From: an uncultured Lachnospiraceae bacterium
GTDB taxonomy: Bacteria; Bacillota; Clostridia; Lachnospirales; Lachnospiraceae
Length of the DNA stretch: 44,509 nucleotides
Direction: 5' to 3'
Assembly: GCA_910588405.1 (NCBI GenBank)
Contig: CAJUPT010000021.1
Location: forward strand, 1-44,509
Below, piece by piece: positions 25,148 through 34,122 of this stretch. A model generated the notes under the pieces. The model saw nothing but the letters and a program-made list of their open reading frames with translations. It was not told the origin of the DNA and searched no databases. Position 1 is the stretch's first letter; each line of letters starts with the position of its first letter. The position numbers and the translations under genes were made by a program.

Positions 25148-26197
25148 TTATCCTATCATCACTGGAAGAATGATCGCTTTTAACATGCTGTCCTCAGCCT
25201 CCACTATCATAGGCATTTTCGGACTGGCCAAATGAAGTCTCACTACCTCACAATCGAACGCCTTTAACGTATCAACAACTAACCTCACATCAAAACCAAT
25301 AGTCAAATCATCTTCCAATGATTCATGCAAATTGACGGTTTCGTGATATTCCGTCGTATTATCATTAATGCTGACATTCAGGACATCACCAGTAAATTCA
25401 AAACGAACCGGTTTCCTTTCCTCTATGCACATTTTCGCCCTTACCATTGCATCCAGCAGCTCTGATCTAACCACGGACGTATTTGACGGCATATCTTTGA
25501 ACATGTTCTGATACTTATAATATTCCCCATCAATCAGACGGGTAGATATCTCATAGTCCTCCGTTGCGAATACCGCCCCCAGCTCATTATGCCGGATGGA
25601 AACTTCTCCGATCAGCCCAATACTCAAAAGCCGGTCGACTGTGTTCTTCGGAATCAGCAGTTCAAACTCTCCGTCATATTCAACCCTGTCCCATGCCAGC
25701 ACATGCCCGTCAAGACCGACAAAATTCAGTATGCCGCCTCTGGCCTGCAGGCATAAGGCTGACATGATATTTTGACCTGGCAGCGACGAAATAGCATAGG
25801 ACACATGTTTCATGGATTCCAGAAACACCTCACTTTTTATAGAAATCTCCGCTTTATCTTCGTTTTTGATCTCATTTATGGGAAACATATCCGGATCCAT
25901 CGTCTGGTATGTATTTTTTATCTTCTCGGCTTTGATTGTGATTGTGCCGGCGGCGGCAATAACCTCCACATCCCCGTCTGGCAGATTGCCAATTAGATCA
26001 AAAGCTTTCATAGGGATAATAAATGTTTCGTCCTCCATACCTTCTAATTTCGCCTTAACGGTCATTTCCAGATTATTTGCGATTAAATACCCTTCTTTGA
26101 CTAAAACGCCCTGCAAGGCGGAGATTGTGGGCTTCTTCGGCACCACATTTTTCAGTTTACTGATTTTCTGTGACAGTATTGATTTTTGAACAATCAT
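25148..26197 (-). CDS. dnaN: DNA polymerase III beta clamp (phage DnaN)
   Basis: The 349-residue product has the three-domain clamp fold. Segments are KNVVPKKPTISALQGVLVKEG at the start, then TFIIPMKAFDLIGNLPDGDV, QTMDPDMFP (the YP-like turn) and a C-terminal PKMPMIVEAEDSMLKAIILPVM. That last segment matches the family's P-M-R/L-terminal strand. It would tether the replicative polymerase. The ATG at 26197 is 8 nt after GGAGGG; the longer frame is inside rusA. Length is a little shorter than host clamps (~365-380). A phage-borne clamp suggests partial replisome autonomy. Confidence 0.9.
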   Translation of the reverse strand: MIVQKSILSQKISKLKNVVPKKPTISALQGVLVKEGYLIANNLEMTVKAKLEGMEDETFIIPMKAFDLIGNLPDGDVEVIAAAGTITIKAEKIKNTYQTMDPDMFPINEIKNEDKAEISIKSEVFLESMKHVSYAISSLPGQNIMSALCLQARGGILNFVGLDGHVLAWDRVEYDGEFELLIPKNTVDRLLSIGLIGEVSIRHNELGAVFATEDYEISTRLIDGEYYKYQNMFKDMPSNTSVVRSELLDAMVRAKMCIEERKPVRFEFTGDVLNVSINDNTTEYHETVNLHESLEDDLTIGFDVRLVVDTLKAFDCEVVRLHLASPKMPMIVEAEDSMLKAIILPVMIG

Positions 26198-26627
26198 CTT
26201 GATTCCCTCCTTCCATATCGCCGATCTTGACCTCCACCCTGGGCTGATCGGAATAGTATTTTTCACAGACCAGAGACACGATCTGCGTGTCATCATGATA
26301 TGCGATCCCGTTCAGCGCATCTGCATACACCTTGACCACATTATCAATATCCGGTTTCTTCATGGGCCGTATCACCCCATCCTCCATTAGATGCTTCCGT
26401 TTCCTGCTCCCGCTCTTTGGAATGGCATAATAAGCGGTTACACTCATCCAGATGGAGGCATCCGCAGGAAAAGCCTCTTTGCACTGCCGCCGGTATTCCC
26501 AGCCAATCAGATTCTCATATACCAAAGTATCCTCTGGAGTCCGAGGCCTGGAGCCCTTCGCATAGGGATTGAACCTAGGCCGGCCTTTGCCTTTCGGCTC
26601 TCCCATCACGGTAAATTCCTTAACCAA
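26157..26627 (-). CDS. rusA: RusA-type Holliday-junction resolvase
   Basis: The 156-residue product has the RusA pattern: an N-terminal GEPKGKGRPRFNP basic patch, then PKSGSRKRK, the KPDIDNVVKVYADALNG box with catalytic acids, and GIAYHDDTQIVSL. It forms dimers that cut four-way junctions formed during recombination or packaging. The gene overlaps the clamp start by 41 bp, and its start overlaps the next upstream gene's stop by 8 bp. Confidence 0.9.
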   Translation of the reverse strand: MVKEFTVMGEPKGKGRPRFNPYAKGSRPRTPEDTLVYENLIGWEYRRQCKEAFPADASIWMSVTAYYAIPKSGSRKRKHLMEDGVIRPMKKPDIDNVVKVYADALNGIAYHDDTQIVSLVCEKYYSDQPRVEVKIGDMEGGNQDDCSKINTVTENQ

Positions 26628-27015
26628 CCGCAGCTCCCCCCAATCTCTTTTTCAGAATTTCTTTGATCAGGCACAATTTTGTCTCTCCGATTCCCTTTAC
26701 CCCACCGATTTCATCAATAACAGCCTGAATATCCATGAGAGGCGGGGAGGCTTTCGCCTTCCCCTGATTAAAACCCTCGCTTCTGGCTTTTTCCACCTGT
26801 TCCTCTACATAATGGACCAGTTGTGCATCTGTCATCTTTCTCATCTTCACAGCTTTTTCATGAATAATATTTTCTTTAACCGTTCGCCTACAGTTCCTTT
26901 TCCTTCCCATATCCTGTCTCCTTTCTTCCTTAGCCACCCTGCATAACGCCATGCCTGCGGTAAGATCCGTATACCCTTCCCCATTTTTATTCCATTGATT
27001 CCCCGTCTTTTTCAT
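26620..27015 (-). CDS. Hypothetical protein with helix-hairpin-helix-like end
   Basis: The product of ~131 residues has an N-terminus typical of small phage proteins (YTDLTAGMALCRVAKEERRQ), a basic linker, and a C-terminal GGVKGIGETKLCLIKEIL that resembles a helix-hairpin-helix. Two adjacent ATGs at 27018/27015 immediately follow GGAGG, and the gene overlaps the upstream stop by ~30 bp, so initiation is likely coupled. The function is unknown; DNA binding is only suggested. Confidence 0.6.
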   Translation of the reverse strand: MKKTGNQWNKNGEGYTDLTAGMALCRVAKEERRQDMGRKRNCRRTVKENIIHEKAVKMRKMTDAQLVHYVEEQVEKARSEGFNQGKAKASPPLMDIQAVIDEIGGVKGIGETKLCLIKEILKKRLGGAAVG

Positions 27016-28045
27016 CATCCTCCACCCCAATCGTGACGCTCTGTGTCAGCTCCGCCAGTTGCGGGACGTCCAGCCCCAGGGTCATGCAGAATCCCCGGAA
27101 ACAGTCCCTGCACATAAACCCAAACTGTTTCGGCTGTTCTCCCCGTTTAGACCTTGCCAGCAGCGCAACCATCTCGCTTTTTTTCATCCTGGCTTTACAC
27201 TCCGCACAGGCAGCATACAATTTCCGTTCCATCTTAGGGCTTATCTCCGTACGCAACAGATGTTCCGGAAAATCCCTGCACATATTGCTTTCACCAACAA
27301 TTGGAATCAGGCTGTCCTTCATGAATACCGGAATGCCGGCTTTATCGCACCAGTTTACAATATCTTCTATCCACTCCTTTTCAGGGACGACTTTTCCCTT
27401 CCTGCGCCCGGTTTCCGCGCCAATGATAATCCAATCAGGGGAAAATTCATCTTTTTCCAACATCCGGAACGGCCCGTGGATCGGCTCTATACTCCAGAAC
27501 GTATTGTGTGCATATGACTCAAAAAACCTGTCATCCGGTGTAGTACGGGTTGAGCCATACCAAAAATTTTGATACGCCGGCAGTTCCCCAAGACCATCCA
27601 TTTGCTCATACCGGCCCGGATTCTTTGTCAGGAAAAGATAATTATGTCTTGGACGACTGGAGCAGGTGCCCATTACTTCCCTGATCCATTCGTTAGGCAC
27701 CCATTCCCCAAACATATCCGCCATGGCTCCGACAAAAATGTTGTTCCCCATTTTCAGCTTGTCCAAAACTTCTGCCCGATACCTGTGGAACGTCGGTTCA
27801 AACCCAAAAGGATATACCAATGTATGCCCCGTTTCATTTACCATCGGCCTGTCAAGAATATACAAATCTCCGCTCCCATCCCTAGCCGTCTGGACAGAAT
27901 AATCTTTCTTCGCCATCAGGTTCAGCCGCACGTCGCCCGCAAACCTGGTGGCTATACTCCGTGCATAACAATATGGACAACTATGTCGGCATCCGGTGAT
28001 GGGATTATATGTATGGTCACACCATTCTATCTTTGACCGGTTCAT
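26987..28045 (-). CDS. Phage Gp37/Gp68 (DUF5131) radical-SAM-like protein
   Basis: The product of ~352 residues has a CRHSCPYCYA cluster motif near residue 20 (CX3CX2C, as in radical SAM enzymes) and SKIEWCDHTYNPITGC just before it. DIVNWCDKAGIPVFMKD lies later, and a second cysteine set (CAECKARM...CRDC) near the C-terminus. It belongs to the Gp37/Gp68 family; the substrate is unknown. I use the ATG at 28045, 7 nt after GGGGAGG; an ATG at 28051 is too close. It overlaps the downstream gene by 29 bp. Confidence 0.85.
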   Translation of the reverse strand: MNRSKIEWCDHTYNPITGCRHSCPYCYARSIATRFAGDVRLNLMAKKDYSVQTARDGSGDLYILDRPMVNETGHTLVYPFGFEPTFHRYRAEVLDKLKMGNNIFVGAMADMFGEWVPNEWIREVMGTCSSRPRHNYLFLTKNPGRYEQMDGLGELPAYQNFWYGSTRTTPDDRFFESYAHNTFWSIEPIHGPFRMLEKDEFSPDWIIIGAETGRRKGKVVPEKEWIEDIVNWCDKAGIPVFMKDSLIPIVGESNMCRDFPEHLLRTEISPKMERKLYAACAECKARMKKSEMVALLARSKRGEQPKQFGFMCRDCFRGFCMTLGLDVPQLAELTQSVTIGVEDDEKDGESME

Positions 28046-28275
28046 ACACATTCCTCCCCCACGAACCCCAACTCTTTATCTTCCGTCCATTCAACGCCGC
28101 TAAAACTAATCTTCTGCCCGCATTGGTCACAGTATTTCGGCTGATACTCCGGACCAGCGTTTAAAACATGGCCACATCCGGGGCAACAATGACACGACTG
28201 TTCCACGGCGACAAATCCATATTTCAGGTAAACTTTCTTTTTTGAAACCGGTTTCCTTGCGATTCCTTTAAACAT
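28042..28275 (-). CDS. Small zinc-ribbon protein
   Basis: The 77-residue product starts MFKGIARK and has CHCCPGCG near residue 30 and CDQCGQKI near residue 56, a double CxxC zinc ribbon. The ATG at 28275 has GGGAGG 6 nt upstream. Its stop overlaps the next start (ATGTGTATGA). Nucleic-acid or protein-binding adaptor; exact role unknown. Confidence 0.65.
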   Translation of the reverse strand: MFKGIARKPVSKKKVYLKYGFVAVEQSCHCCPGCGHVLNAGPEYQPKYCDQCGQKISFSGVEWTEDKELGFVGEECV

Positions 28276-28465
28276 CGTCTTCCTCCCAAAACTCCACTGT
28301 ATACTCCATCTGAGCCTTCTTCTTATCACCCTGTCCCGGAACAACCCGGCGCCCGATCCTGACCGCATATCCGGCCTTTATCAAAAGCATTGCGATCTGC
28401 AGACGGTCTTCCTCATTCCACTGGACAGAACCTTTCCGGATGCTGCGTACCATTTGTTTTTCCAT
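28268..28465 (-). CDS. Small hypothetical protein
   Basis: The 65-residue product (MEKQMVRSIRKGSVQWNEED...) carries a strand-like YAVRIGRRVVPGQGDKK segment and ends with an acidic EFWEEDDV. It starts at 28465, just 2 nt after the PcfJ-like gene's stop. Unknown function, typical of small phage genes in this operon. Confidence 0.55.
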   Translation of the reverse strand: MEKQMVRSIRKGSVQWNEEDRLQIAMLLIKAGYAVRIGRRVVPGQGDKKKAQMEYTVEFWEEDDV

Positions 28466-28466
28466 A

Positions 28467-30662
28467 TTATCCCGCCTTCCTGTGTTTTTTCTCCGATTTC
28501 TCCTGCCGCATGGAATCCTGCAACTTCTTCTCAAATACCTTCACAAAAGCCTCTACTTTCGGCGGCATCCCGCAGTTTTTATAGCCCCTGCACTGGGTAA
28601 CATGGTTATCCCGGTATTCCATCGTGAAATACGGTGTTTCCGGCGCTTCCGCCTTTCTTATGAAATAAATACTGGTCTCACCTTTCGCTACCCGCTCCAC
28701 ATATCCTCCGACACAATGATGAAGGGTCGCGCCTTCCGTCTTTATTTCCTCTCCGTTTCTGGGAACAACCAAAACCAGCCCGAATCCTTTTATCGAAAAA
28801 GCATCCATCTCCTCATTCTTTTTGAAAAGCGCTTCCATGGCTTTCCTGGTCTGCTCCATATGCTTCCTGGCCATGTCCTCCTGTCTCTTTTTCTCCGCAG
28901 CGGCCTTCTTATCCTGCAAAGCCTGATATTCTTCCGCCGTCCTGTCATGCACTTTTTTAAAGTTGGTCGGCATGTATATGAACATATTATCCAGATCATA
29001 TTTCAAGGCTTTGCACCAGCCGAGATATTCCAGCCAGTCTTTCGCCATGTTCCGTTTCCGTTCAACCCGGGGATCCTCGCGCTCCGTATATCTCATATAT
29101 GAATACTGCCAGCATCCTCCCTGGCTGCCGAGCGGATATCTCTCGCTTTCCTTCGTGATATATTTCACCAGCTTATGGAGGGACACCTTCCGGTTCGCCT
29201 GTTTTAACAATTCCGTATTGCACCCGAAAGTCTCATAATATTCCCTGAGCCGCTCCGGCTTAAACTGAAATCCAATTTGCTGTGAAACTTGCAGCAAACG
29301 CAGCGCATTATGATCTCCGTCCATGGCCTGCAATATTCTGGTATTTATTTTCGTAAGACCCAATATCTCATAAATGGTCCCGCCGCTATAATTGACTTTC
29401 CCTGTCACGCCGTTGCTGTAACCATAATCGTTTATTATGTTCTTCACCAGATTATTCAGGCCCATTTTGCACAGCCATTCCAATTTGGGAAATTTCAAAT
29501 ATTTTTTCATCGCATTCTCATAGCACAACGACACTGTAGGAATGTTCGCCGACAGCACTTCCAAAGCGGAATATTTCATGGGTGTATGCTCCCACGCCTG
29601 CGGAAGATTTTCAGGATATAAAATACAGTTCAAACAGTTTATATTTCCATTGTCAGGGCACCAGCGGGGCAACCCCCGCTGTTTATACACGCCCCATTCA
29701 TAAGGCACACATTGAACCTTTCCATTGGGAAAGCTACAAATCACCCTACTGTACTCAAATATGCTTTGCTCAACTCGATCTTTATTATTTATGAGCATGT
29801 CTATGTAAGCATCATTCCGGATACGTCTTGTCGCTTTAAAATACCGGAGAACAAACCCTTCGCCCATGGAATCAACATACAGAAACCATCGTTCGTCAAA
29901 AATCTGTGCCGGCATCCTTCCCCTGGCTTTAACCGTCACCCTGCTGCCGCAGAACGGGCAGATACCTTTTTCATTGTTTCTGAGGCGGATCTCTTTCCTA
30001 TCCACAACGCCGATTTTCTTACAATGTGTGCATTCGCAGACTGCTTTTCCTTTTTCTTCCTCTTTATAAATCAGATACCGGCTAAAACTCATGCCATGCT
30101 CCCATACCCAGTCGAAAAATCTTTCCGGCACTTGCCTGATCGGAGCCATCACGGCATCAATTACGTCCGTTTCTTTTTTATGCTTTGCATCCAGACGTTT
30201 TTCCTTCACCTTATCCTGAAACCGGTCTATAGCACTCCATGGCCAGCCCTCATCTTTCGAATCAGCATAATCACGGAAAAAATCCCCAATGATTTTCATA
30301 TCTTTGGCAGACCGGATGAACACATTTTCTTTCCACATCCATTTTTCTATCTTCGGATCCCATACATGATCCCAAAGGCAAAATCCCCGCATCCCGGCAA
30401 AAGCCGCCGTCAGCCATTTAACATTTGACACTTTTAGGTCCTGCGTGATATAATCGCTGTCAGACAGAAATGTCCTGAACGCTGCTTCTGTTTTTCCTTC
30501 TCTGAGGGCCTCAATCTCAAAGAAATTCAGAAGCAGTATTTTATTGTTCTCAATCAGCCGGGCCGTAACCATATGGCTCATCCCACCAAGCCTGTGAGCC
30601 GTTTGCAGCATATCCGCATCGGCAGATTCCCTAGGTATTACCGACAATTTTCTTTTTTCCAC
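28467..30662 (-). CDS. PcfJ-like protein
   Basis: The 731-residue product carries the PcfJ hallmark near the C-terminus: LHHCVGGYVERVAKGETSIY (about residue 635), then FTMEYRDNHVTQCRG and KNCGMPPKV. A zinc ribbon (CTHCKKIG...CPFCGS) lies near 215-245. PcfJ proteins are encoded by conjugative elements and phages; their biochemical role is not known. It directly follows the PcfK-like gene, the same gene pair seen on conjugative plasmids. Confidence 0.85.
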   Translation of the reverse strand: MEKRKLSVIPRESADADMLQTAHRLGGMSHMVTARLIENNKILLLNFFEIEALREGKTEAAFRTFLSDSDYITQDLKVSNVKWLTAAFAGMRGFCLWDHVWDPKIEKWMWKENVFIRSAKDMKIIGDFFRDYADSKDEGWPWSAIDRFQDKVKEKRLDAKHKKETDVIDAVMAPIRQVPERFFDWVWEHGMSFSRYLIYKEEEKGKAVCECTHCKKIGVVDRKEIRLRNNEKGICPFCGSRVTVKARGRMPAQIFDERWFLYVDSMGEGFVLRYFKATRRIRNDAYIDMLINNKDRVEQSIFEYSRVICSFPNGKVQCVPYEWGVYKQRGLPRWCPDNGNINCLNCILYPENLPQAWEHTPMKYSALEVLSANIPTVSLCYENAMKKYLKFPKLEWLCKMGLNNLVKNIINDYGYSNGVTGKVNYSGGTIYEILGLTKINTRILQAMDGDHNALRLLQVSQQIGFQFKPERLREYYETFGCNTELLKQANRKVSLHKLVKYITKESERYPLGSQGGCWQYSYMRYTEREDPRVERKRNMAKDWLEYLGWCKALKYDLDNMFIYMPTNFKKVHDRTAEEYQALQDKKAAAEKKRQEDMARKHMEQTRKAMEALFKKNEEMDAFSIKGFGLVLVVPRNGEEIKTEGATLHHCVGGYVERVAKGETSIYFIRKAEAPETPYFTMEYRDNHVTQCRGYKNCGMPPKVEAFVKVFEKKLQDSMRQEKSEKKHRKAG

Positions 30663-30677
30663 CTAAACCACCTCCAT

Positions 30678-31865
30678 TTACATCTCCATCATGGAAAACA
30701 GATCCATCTGGCCTTCAACTTCCCAGCCCTTTTTCCCATGCTTTGACTTTTCCTTTTTTTCGCCGGGAACAGCCTGCTTTTTATCCTTTTCTTCCGGCGC
30801 CGGCTTTTCAGCGGTTTTGCCATTGGCCGTTTTAACGCCAGCCTCTTTTCCTTCCGCTCCCTTTTTCTTTGCGCCTTTCTTTTTTCCAGATTCTTTTCTT
30901 CGCTCTGCCGCCTTTTTATTACGTTCGACCCGCTCTGCCGCTTTTCTGGCCTTTTCTTCTTCCTCCGCTTTGTCATTTTTGTGATAATAATCCTCGGCCC
31001 ATTCAAAGACTACATCATCATCAATGCAAAGCCACACGTCTCTATCTCTATTCTTTATAAGCTTCAACGCCTGTTCCCTTAAATATTCAAGGCATTTGTC
31101 CCATGTCTTGTGTTCCTGTATTACGTCCTGTAACAATCCTTCATCTTCTTTGCAGCGTTTCAGAAGATAGCCGATAACTGATTCCGCAAAAGGCGGCATT
31201 CCTTCTTCTTTCTCCTTTTCTATCGCTTTTTCCCGTTCCCGCTCCAGCTTCTCCCGGGCCTTCTCCTTGGCAGACTTAGCCTTTTCCTCTTTTGTAGCTT
31301 TAATTTCTTCCTCCGTAGGAGCCGGCAATCCCATAACAGCTTCTGCCACAGACGTTGTCCCCATAAATATTACGTTGTCATCAGCTTCCACTTTTTCTTT
31401 GTCAGTATTCTCTTTTTCGTCTCCGGCCGCAGCCTCATCACCCGTTTCAGGTTCTGTTGTTTCTGCGCCTGTCTCTGTGCTGTCATCCATCAGCCGATCA
31501 TACTCTTTTTCCAGCCGATCATTCACCACATCAAAGAGGGTGTTCCCATCCTTGTCATAAAAGACTGTCACTTCCCCACGTTTCAGGACTTTATACATGA
31601 CACCATATGAAACAATCTCTGTTTCCGTAGCCTCTCCGGAATATGCGGTTTTCAGGTAATCACGAACCAGCCGTCCCCATGTGATCCCATAAACGCCATC
31701 ATTCTTACTTACTTTCACCGCTTCAAAGTCCAAAATTTCCTGCGTATTCGTAAAATGCATAATTTCAGTTTTAATAGCAACTCTGGCCTCTCCCAAAGTT
31801 TCAAACCGCAACGCCTCTTTGTTTGAATCAGACAATTCATTTTCATTAAAACCTTTACTCTCCAA
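30678..31865 (-). CDS. PcfK-like (AcrIIA9-type) domain protein
   Basis: The product of ~395 residues has three parts. The N-terminal ~130 residues form a compact alpha/beta domain (YGVMYKVLKRGEVTVFYD). An acidic, low-complexity linker follows. A PcfK-like domain lies at about residues 223-298 (SVIGYLLKRCKEDEGLL, YLREQALKLI, CIDDDVVFEWAEDYYHKND). The C-terminus is Lys-rich and ends EVEGQMDLFSMMEM, a clamp-binding-like QMDLF. The TTG at 31865 follows GGAGG by 6 nt and avoids starting inside the methylase gene. PcfK domains include the Cas9 inhibitor AcrIIA9 as I recall; activity here is untested. Confidence 0.75.
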   Translation of the reverse strand: MESKGFNENELSDSNKEALRFETLGEARVAIKTEIMHFTNTQEILDFEAVKVSKNDGVYGITWGRLVRDYLKTAYSGEATETEIVSYGVMYKVLKRGEVTVFYDKDGNTLFDVVNDRLEKEYDRLMDDSTETGAETTEPETGDEAAAGDEKENTDKEKVEADDNVIFMGTTSVAEAVMGLPAPTEEEIKATKEEKAKSAKEKAREKLEREREKAIEKEKEEGMPPFAESVIGYLLKRCKEDEGLLQDVIQEHKTWDKCLEYLREQALKLIKNRDRDVWLCIDDDVVFEWAEDYYHKNDKAEEEEKARKAAERVERNKKAAERRKESGKKKGAKKKGAEGKEAGVKTANGKTAEKPAPEEKDKKQAVPGEKKEKSKHGKKGWEVEGQMDLFSMMEM

Positions 31866-32691
31866 TAGCTGCCTCCTTCTTATCGAAATCGAAAAACATA
31901 AAAAATTTCTTTTTTTCAAACGGCTTTTCAGGAGTTACAGTTCCACCCATATCCCCCAACGAATAGAATATTTTCCGCCAATGCCATACATCCGACTGGA
32001 ACATTGGCATATACCACATTTCCTGCCCTTCCCTTTCCTGGGGAAACAGAACATGACCCACCATCGGATTGCTGATCGTATTTCCCACACAGATATAACC
32101 GGCACAGCCGAGAAGTGAAAGCTGGATATAGCACATCTGGGCAACTACCCGATCCACGTCCTGCCCCACGAAAAGCACATGGTTCTGAAAATTGTACTTT
32201 GAACATTTCATGTCATTGGCCGCCGCTATCAGTGTCGCCCCCGCCCCGCAGGCCGGGTCACAGACGGATATGTACCCCTGTTCTTCTATCCGCCTGTCAA
32301 CCTCGCTGCAAGTTATCCCCGCCATCAGTTTACAGACTGAATATGGCGTGAAAAATTGCCCTTTCCAATGGTTTGACAGTTCCAGATTCATATACATTTT
32401 GCCAAGGAAGTCCTGTTCCGGATTGTTTTCCAGAGCCACAACGATGACTCCCATCAATTGGGCTGCCGCCTCAACCGAACCGATCCGCTTTATGCACTCC
32501 ATATACTCTTGTTCCCGCTTTTCAAAATGTCCCGGGCTGCGGTCAATGGCATTACTGATCGAACAAGCAATTGCGGCCATCACATCCGCCCATACCTGCC
32601 AGGCACTCCGGCTGTGGCACAAACCTCTGAATGTGTCCAGGAACTCTTTTTCAGTCCCCTGTACGACTTCACTCTGTTTTCTCGCCGCCAA
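31855..32691 (-). CDS. N-6 DNA methylase-like protein, atypical motif IV
   Basis: The 278-residue product has methylase fold motifs: GQFFTPYSVCKLMAG (residues ~111-125) and the SAM-binding DPACGAGATLI (~145-155), then LFVGQDVDR. The catalytic NPP(Y/F) motif is not found; GNTISNPM stands where it is expected. It could have lost methyl transfer or use another arrangement. The C-terminus is Lys/Phe-rich. It overlaps PcfK by ~11 bp and the helicase-loader gene by 23 bp. Confidence 0.75.
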   Translation of the reverse strand: MAARKQSEVVQGTEKEFLDTFRGLCHSRSAWQVWADVMAAIACSISNAIDRSPGHFEKREQEYMECIKRIGSVEAAAQLMGVIVVALENNPEQDFLGKMYMNLELSNHWKGQFFTPYSVCKLMAGITCSEVDRRIEEQGYISVCDPACGAGATLIAAANDMKCSKYNFQNHVLFVGQDVDRVVAQMCYIQLSLLGCAGYICVGNTISNPMVGHVLFPQEREGQEMWYMPMFQSDVWHWRKIFYSLGDMGGTVTPEKPFEKKKFFMFFDFDKKEAAIGE

Positions 32692-33322
32692 ACACCTGCC
32701 TCCTTACCGCTTCAACCATTTCAAGCCGTTTCTCAATCTGTTCCTCCGTCAAGTCAGGAACCTGCCAGCGTTCCGGGGGCTTTTCCGGTATCTTCACAAC
32801 CGTCTTTTCCTCAACCGCCGGCATATGCCGTTTTTGCAGAAGGGCTTTGTCTTTTACGACAAATTCCGGGAGCTGCCTGCTGACTTGCAGCGCCTTTACT
32901 TTCGCCTCATAGGCCTCCCTGAAATTCGCCCTGTCAGCCGCCTGGTTCTCACTCAGGCACAGATTCCTCCATCCCAGGTTCTTCACCACATCCAGCGTAA
33001 TCGGATCCATCATCCCATACGCTTCCTGGGAACCATTCAGCCCATGCTTCGCTATCGCAGCGAGAACCACGTTCCATGCTCCGTCAAAACTCAATGGCGC
33101 TTTCTTGTAGCGCTCTACGCACAGCTTCCTGATCTCCGCTATGCTGGGAGGAAACGCCGATGTGCTGATATGTTCCAACACCGCATTTTCCACCACCTTA
33201 AAATCCATGTCCTCCAGCATCCGGTACCATGCCTTTATGGCATATTTGTCCGGTAACGCATTAAACCGTGGGTAAGCCGCTTTTATCACTACAACTACAG
33301 TCTCAAATTCTTTATCAGTCAT
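32669..33322 (-). CDS. Replicative helicase loader/inhibitor (G39P-like)
   Basis: The 217-residue product matches the G39P family of helicase loader/inhibitors. The N-terminal helical domain contains AIKAWYRMLEDMDFKVVENA and STSAFPPSIAEIRKLC; the C-terminus is Pro/Glu-rich. In SPP1 G39P binds the helicase G40P and loads it at the origin. It lies directly downstream of the replisome organizer, as in SPP1-like phages. No replicative helicase is in the window, so it may load a host DnaB-type helicase. Confidence 0.8.
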   Translation of the reverse strand: MTDKEFETVVVVIKAAYPRFNALPDKYAIKAWYRMLEDMDFKVVENAVLEHISTSAFPPSIAEIRKLCVERYKKAPLSFDGAWNVVLAAIAKHGLNGSQEAYGMMDPITLDVVKNLGWRNLCLSENQAADRANFREAYEAKVKALQVSRQLPEFVVKDKALLQKRHMPAVEEKTVVKIPEKPPERWQVPDLTEEQIEKRLEMVEAVRRQVFGGEKTE

Positions 33323-34122
33323 TCATTCCACCCCCTGATTGATTCCAAATATTGCTCCATTGTCATATCCCGGGCATTGTTACCGACAGGCTGTTTTCCT
33401 CCCTTGTCCTGCTCTCTCGCTAGCCAGGAGTTTATAAACCTGCCAATGCCTCGCTTGGTTTTCCGTTTTGTCGGATTCATCAAAAGCCACCCTTTCATAC
33501 CCCTCATTGCTTGCAGCACATCCACTGCCGGATACAGTTCAGCAAATACATCAACATCACGCTGAAAAATCAAATATTCTTCTCCCGTATTCAGAGGGAG
33601 CGTTATGACGGGCGGTTCTTCTGGTCCGGAGTCTGGCTCCGGGCAAATATTTATATTTTTATCTTTCTCTGTATCTTTTTCTTTATCTTTCTCTTTATCT
33701 ATATCTGTGTTACCGCTTTGTAACAGCGGCGTTACATCCGTGTTACTTTGTAACGCTTTTTTCTCCCTGTACCGTCTTACCCTGGATGCCGATTCACTTT
33801 CAGAACCAACCATTTCCTCGCATTGTAGAAGCAGAAATTCATCCTCCCCCATCACCCGGACCAAACCCTGACGCTCCAAAAACGCTAAAGTTATCTTTAC
33901 ATTTTCCGGGTCTTCATCAAGCTCCAAAGCCAGTTCCTCCGGAAAGGTTTCTTCCACCCCTTCAAAATACAGTTTATTTCCCTGCTTTACCGCAGCCAGG
34001 AGCATTTTCAGATAAATGACGGTATATGTATCACCTCCCGCGACTTTTCTTAACTTCTTGATTTCTTTCTGCTTGAAGAACCCTTCCCTAAGCTGAATCC
34101 AGTAATATCTTTTTTCTGCCAC
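33319..34122 (-). CDS. Replisome organizer (Phage_rep_org_N)
   Basis: The 267-residue product has the organizer N-terminal winged helix: YYWIQLREGFFKQKEIKKLR, VIYLKMLLAAVKQGNKLYFE, ITLAFLERQGLV. A Lys/Asp/Glu-rich linker (DKEKDKEKDTEKDKN) leads to a C-terminal domain with GMKGWLLMNPTKRKTKRGIGRF. It binds the origin and recruits the loader/helicase. The GTG at 34122 has GGAGG 8 nt upstream. The linker-coding DNA contains iteron-like repeats, described as a candidate origin. Confidence 0.82.
   Translation of the reverse strand: MAEKRYYWIQLREGFFKQKEIKKLRKVAGGDTYTVIYLKMLLAAVKQGNKLYFEGVEETFPEELALELDEDPENVKITLAFLERQGLVRVMGEDEFLLLQCEEMVGSESESASRVRRYREKKALQSNTDVTPLLQSGNTDIDKEKDKEKDTEKDKNINICPEPDSGPEEPPVITLPLNTGEEYLIFQRDVDVFAELYPAVDVLQAMRGMKGWLLMNPTKRKTKRGIGRFINSWLAREQDKGGKQPVGNNARDMTMEQYLESIRGWNE
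33641..33757. other. Candidate replication origin inside replisome organizer gene
   Basis: Five GTTAC/GTAAC pentamers occur within 46 bp (33709-33754), forming two inverted pairs (GTTAC...GTAAC), next to an AT-rich tract (33641-33706) that could melt. In SPP1- and lambda-type phages the origin often lies inside the initiator gene, so location and structure agree. Confidence 0.55.
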
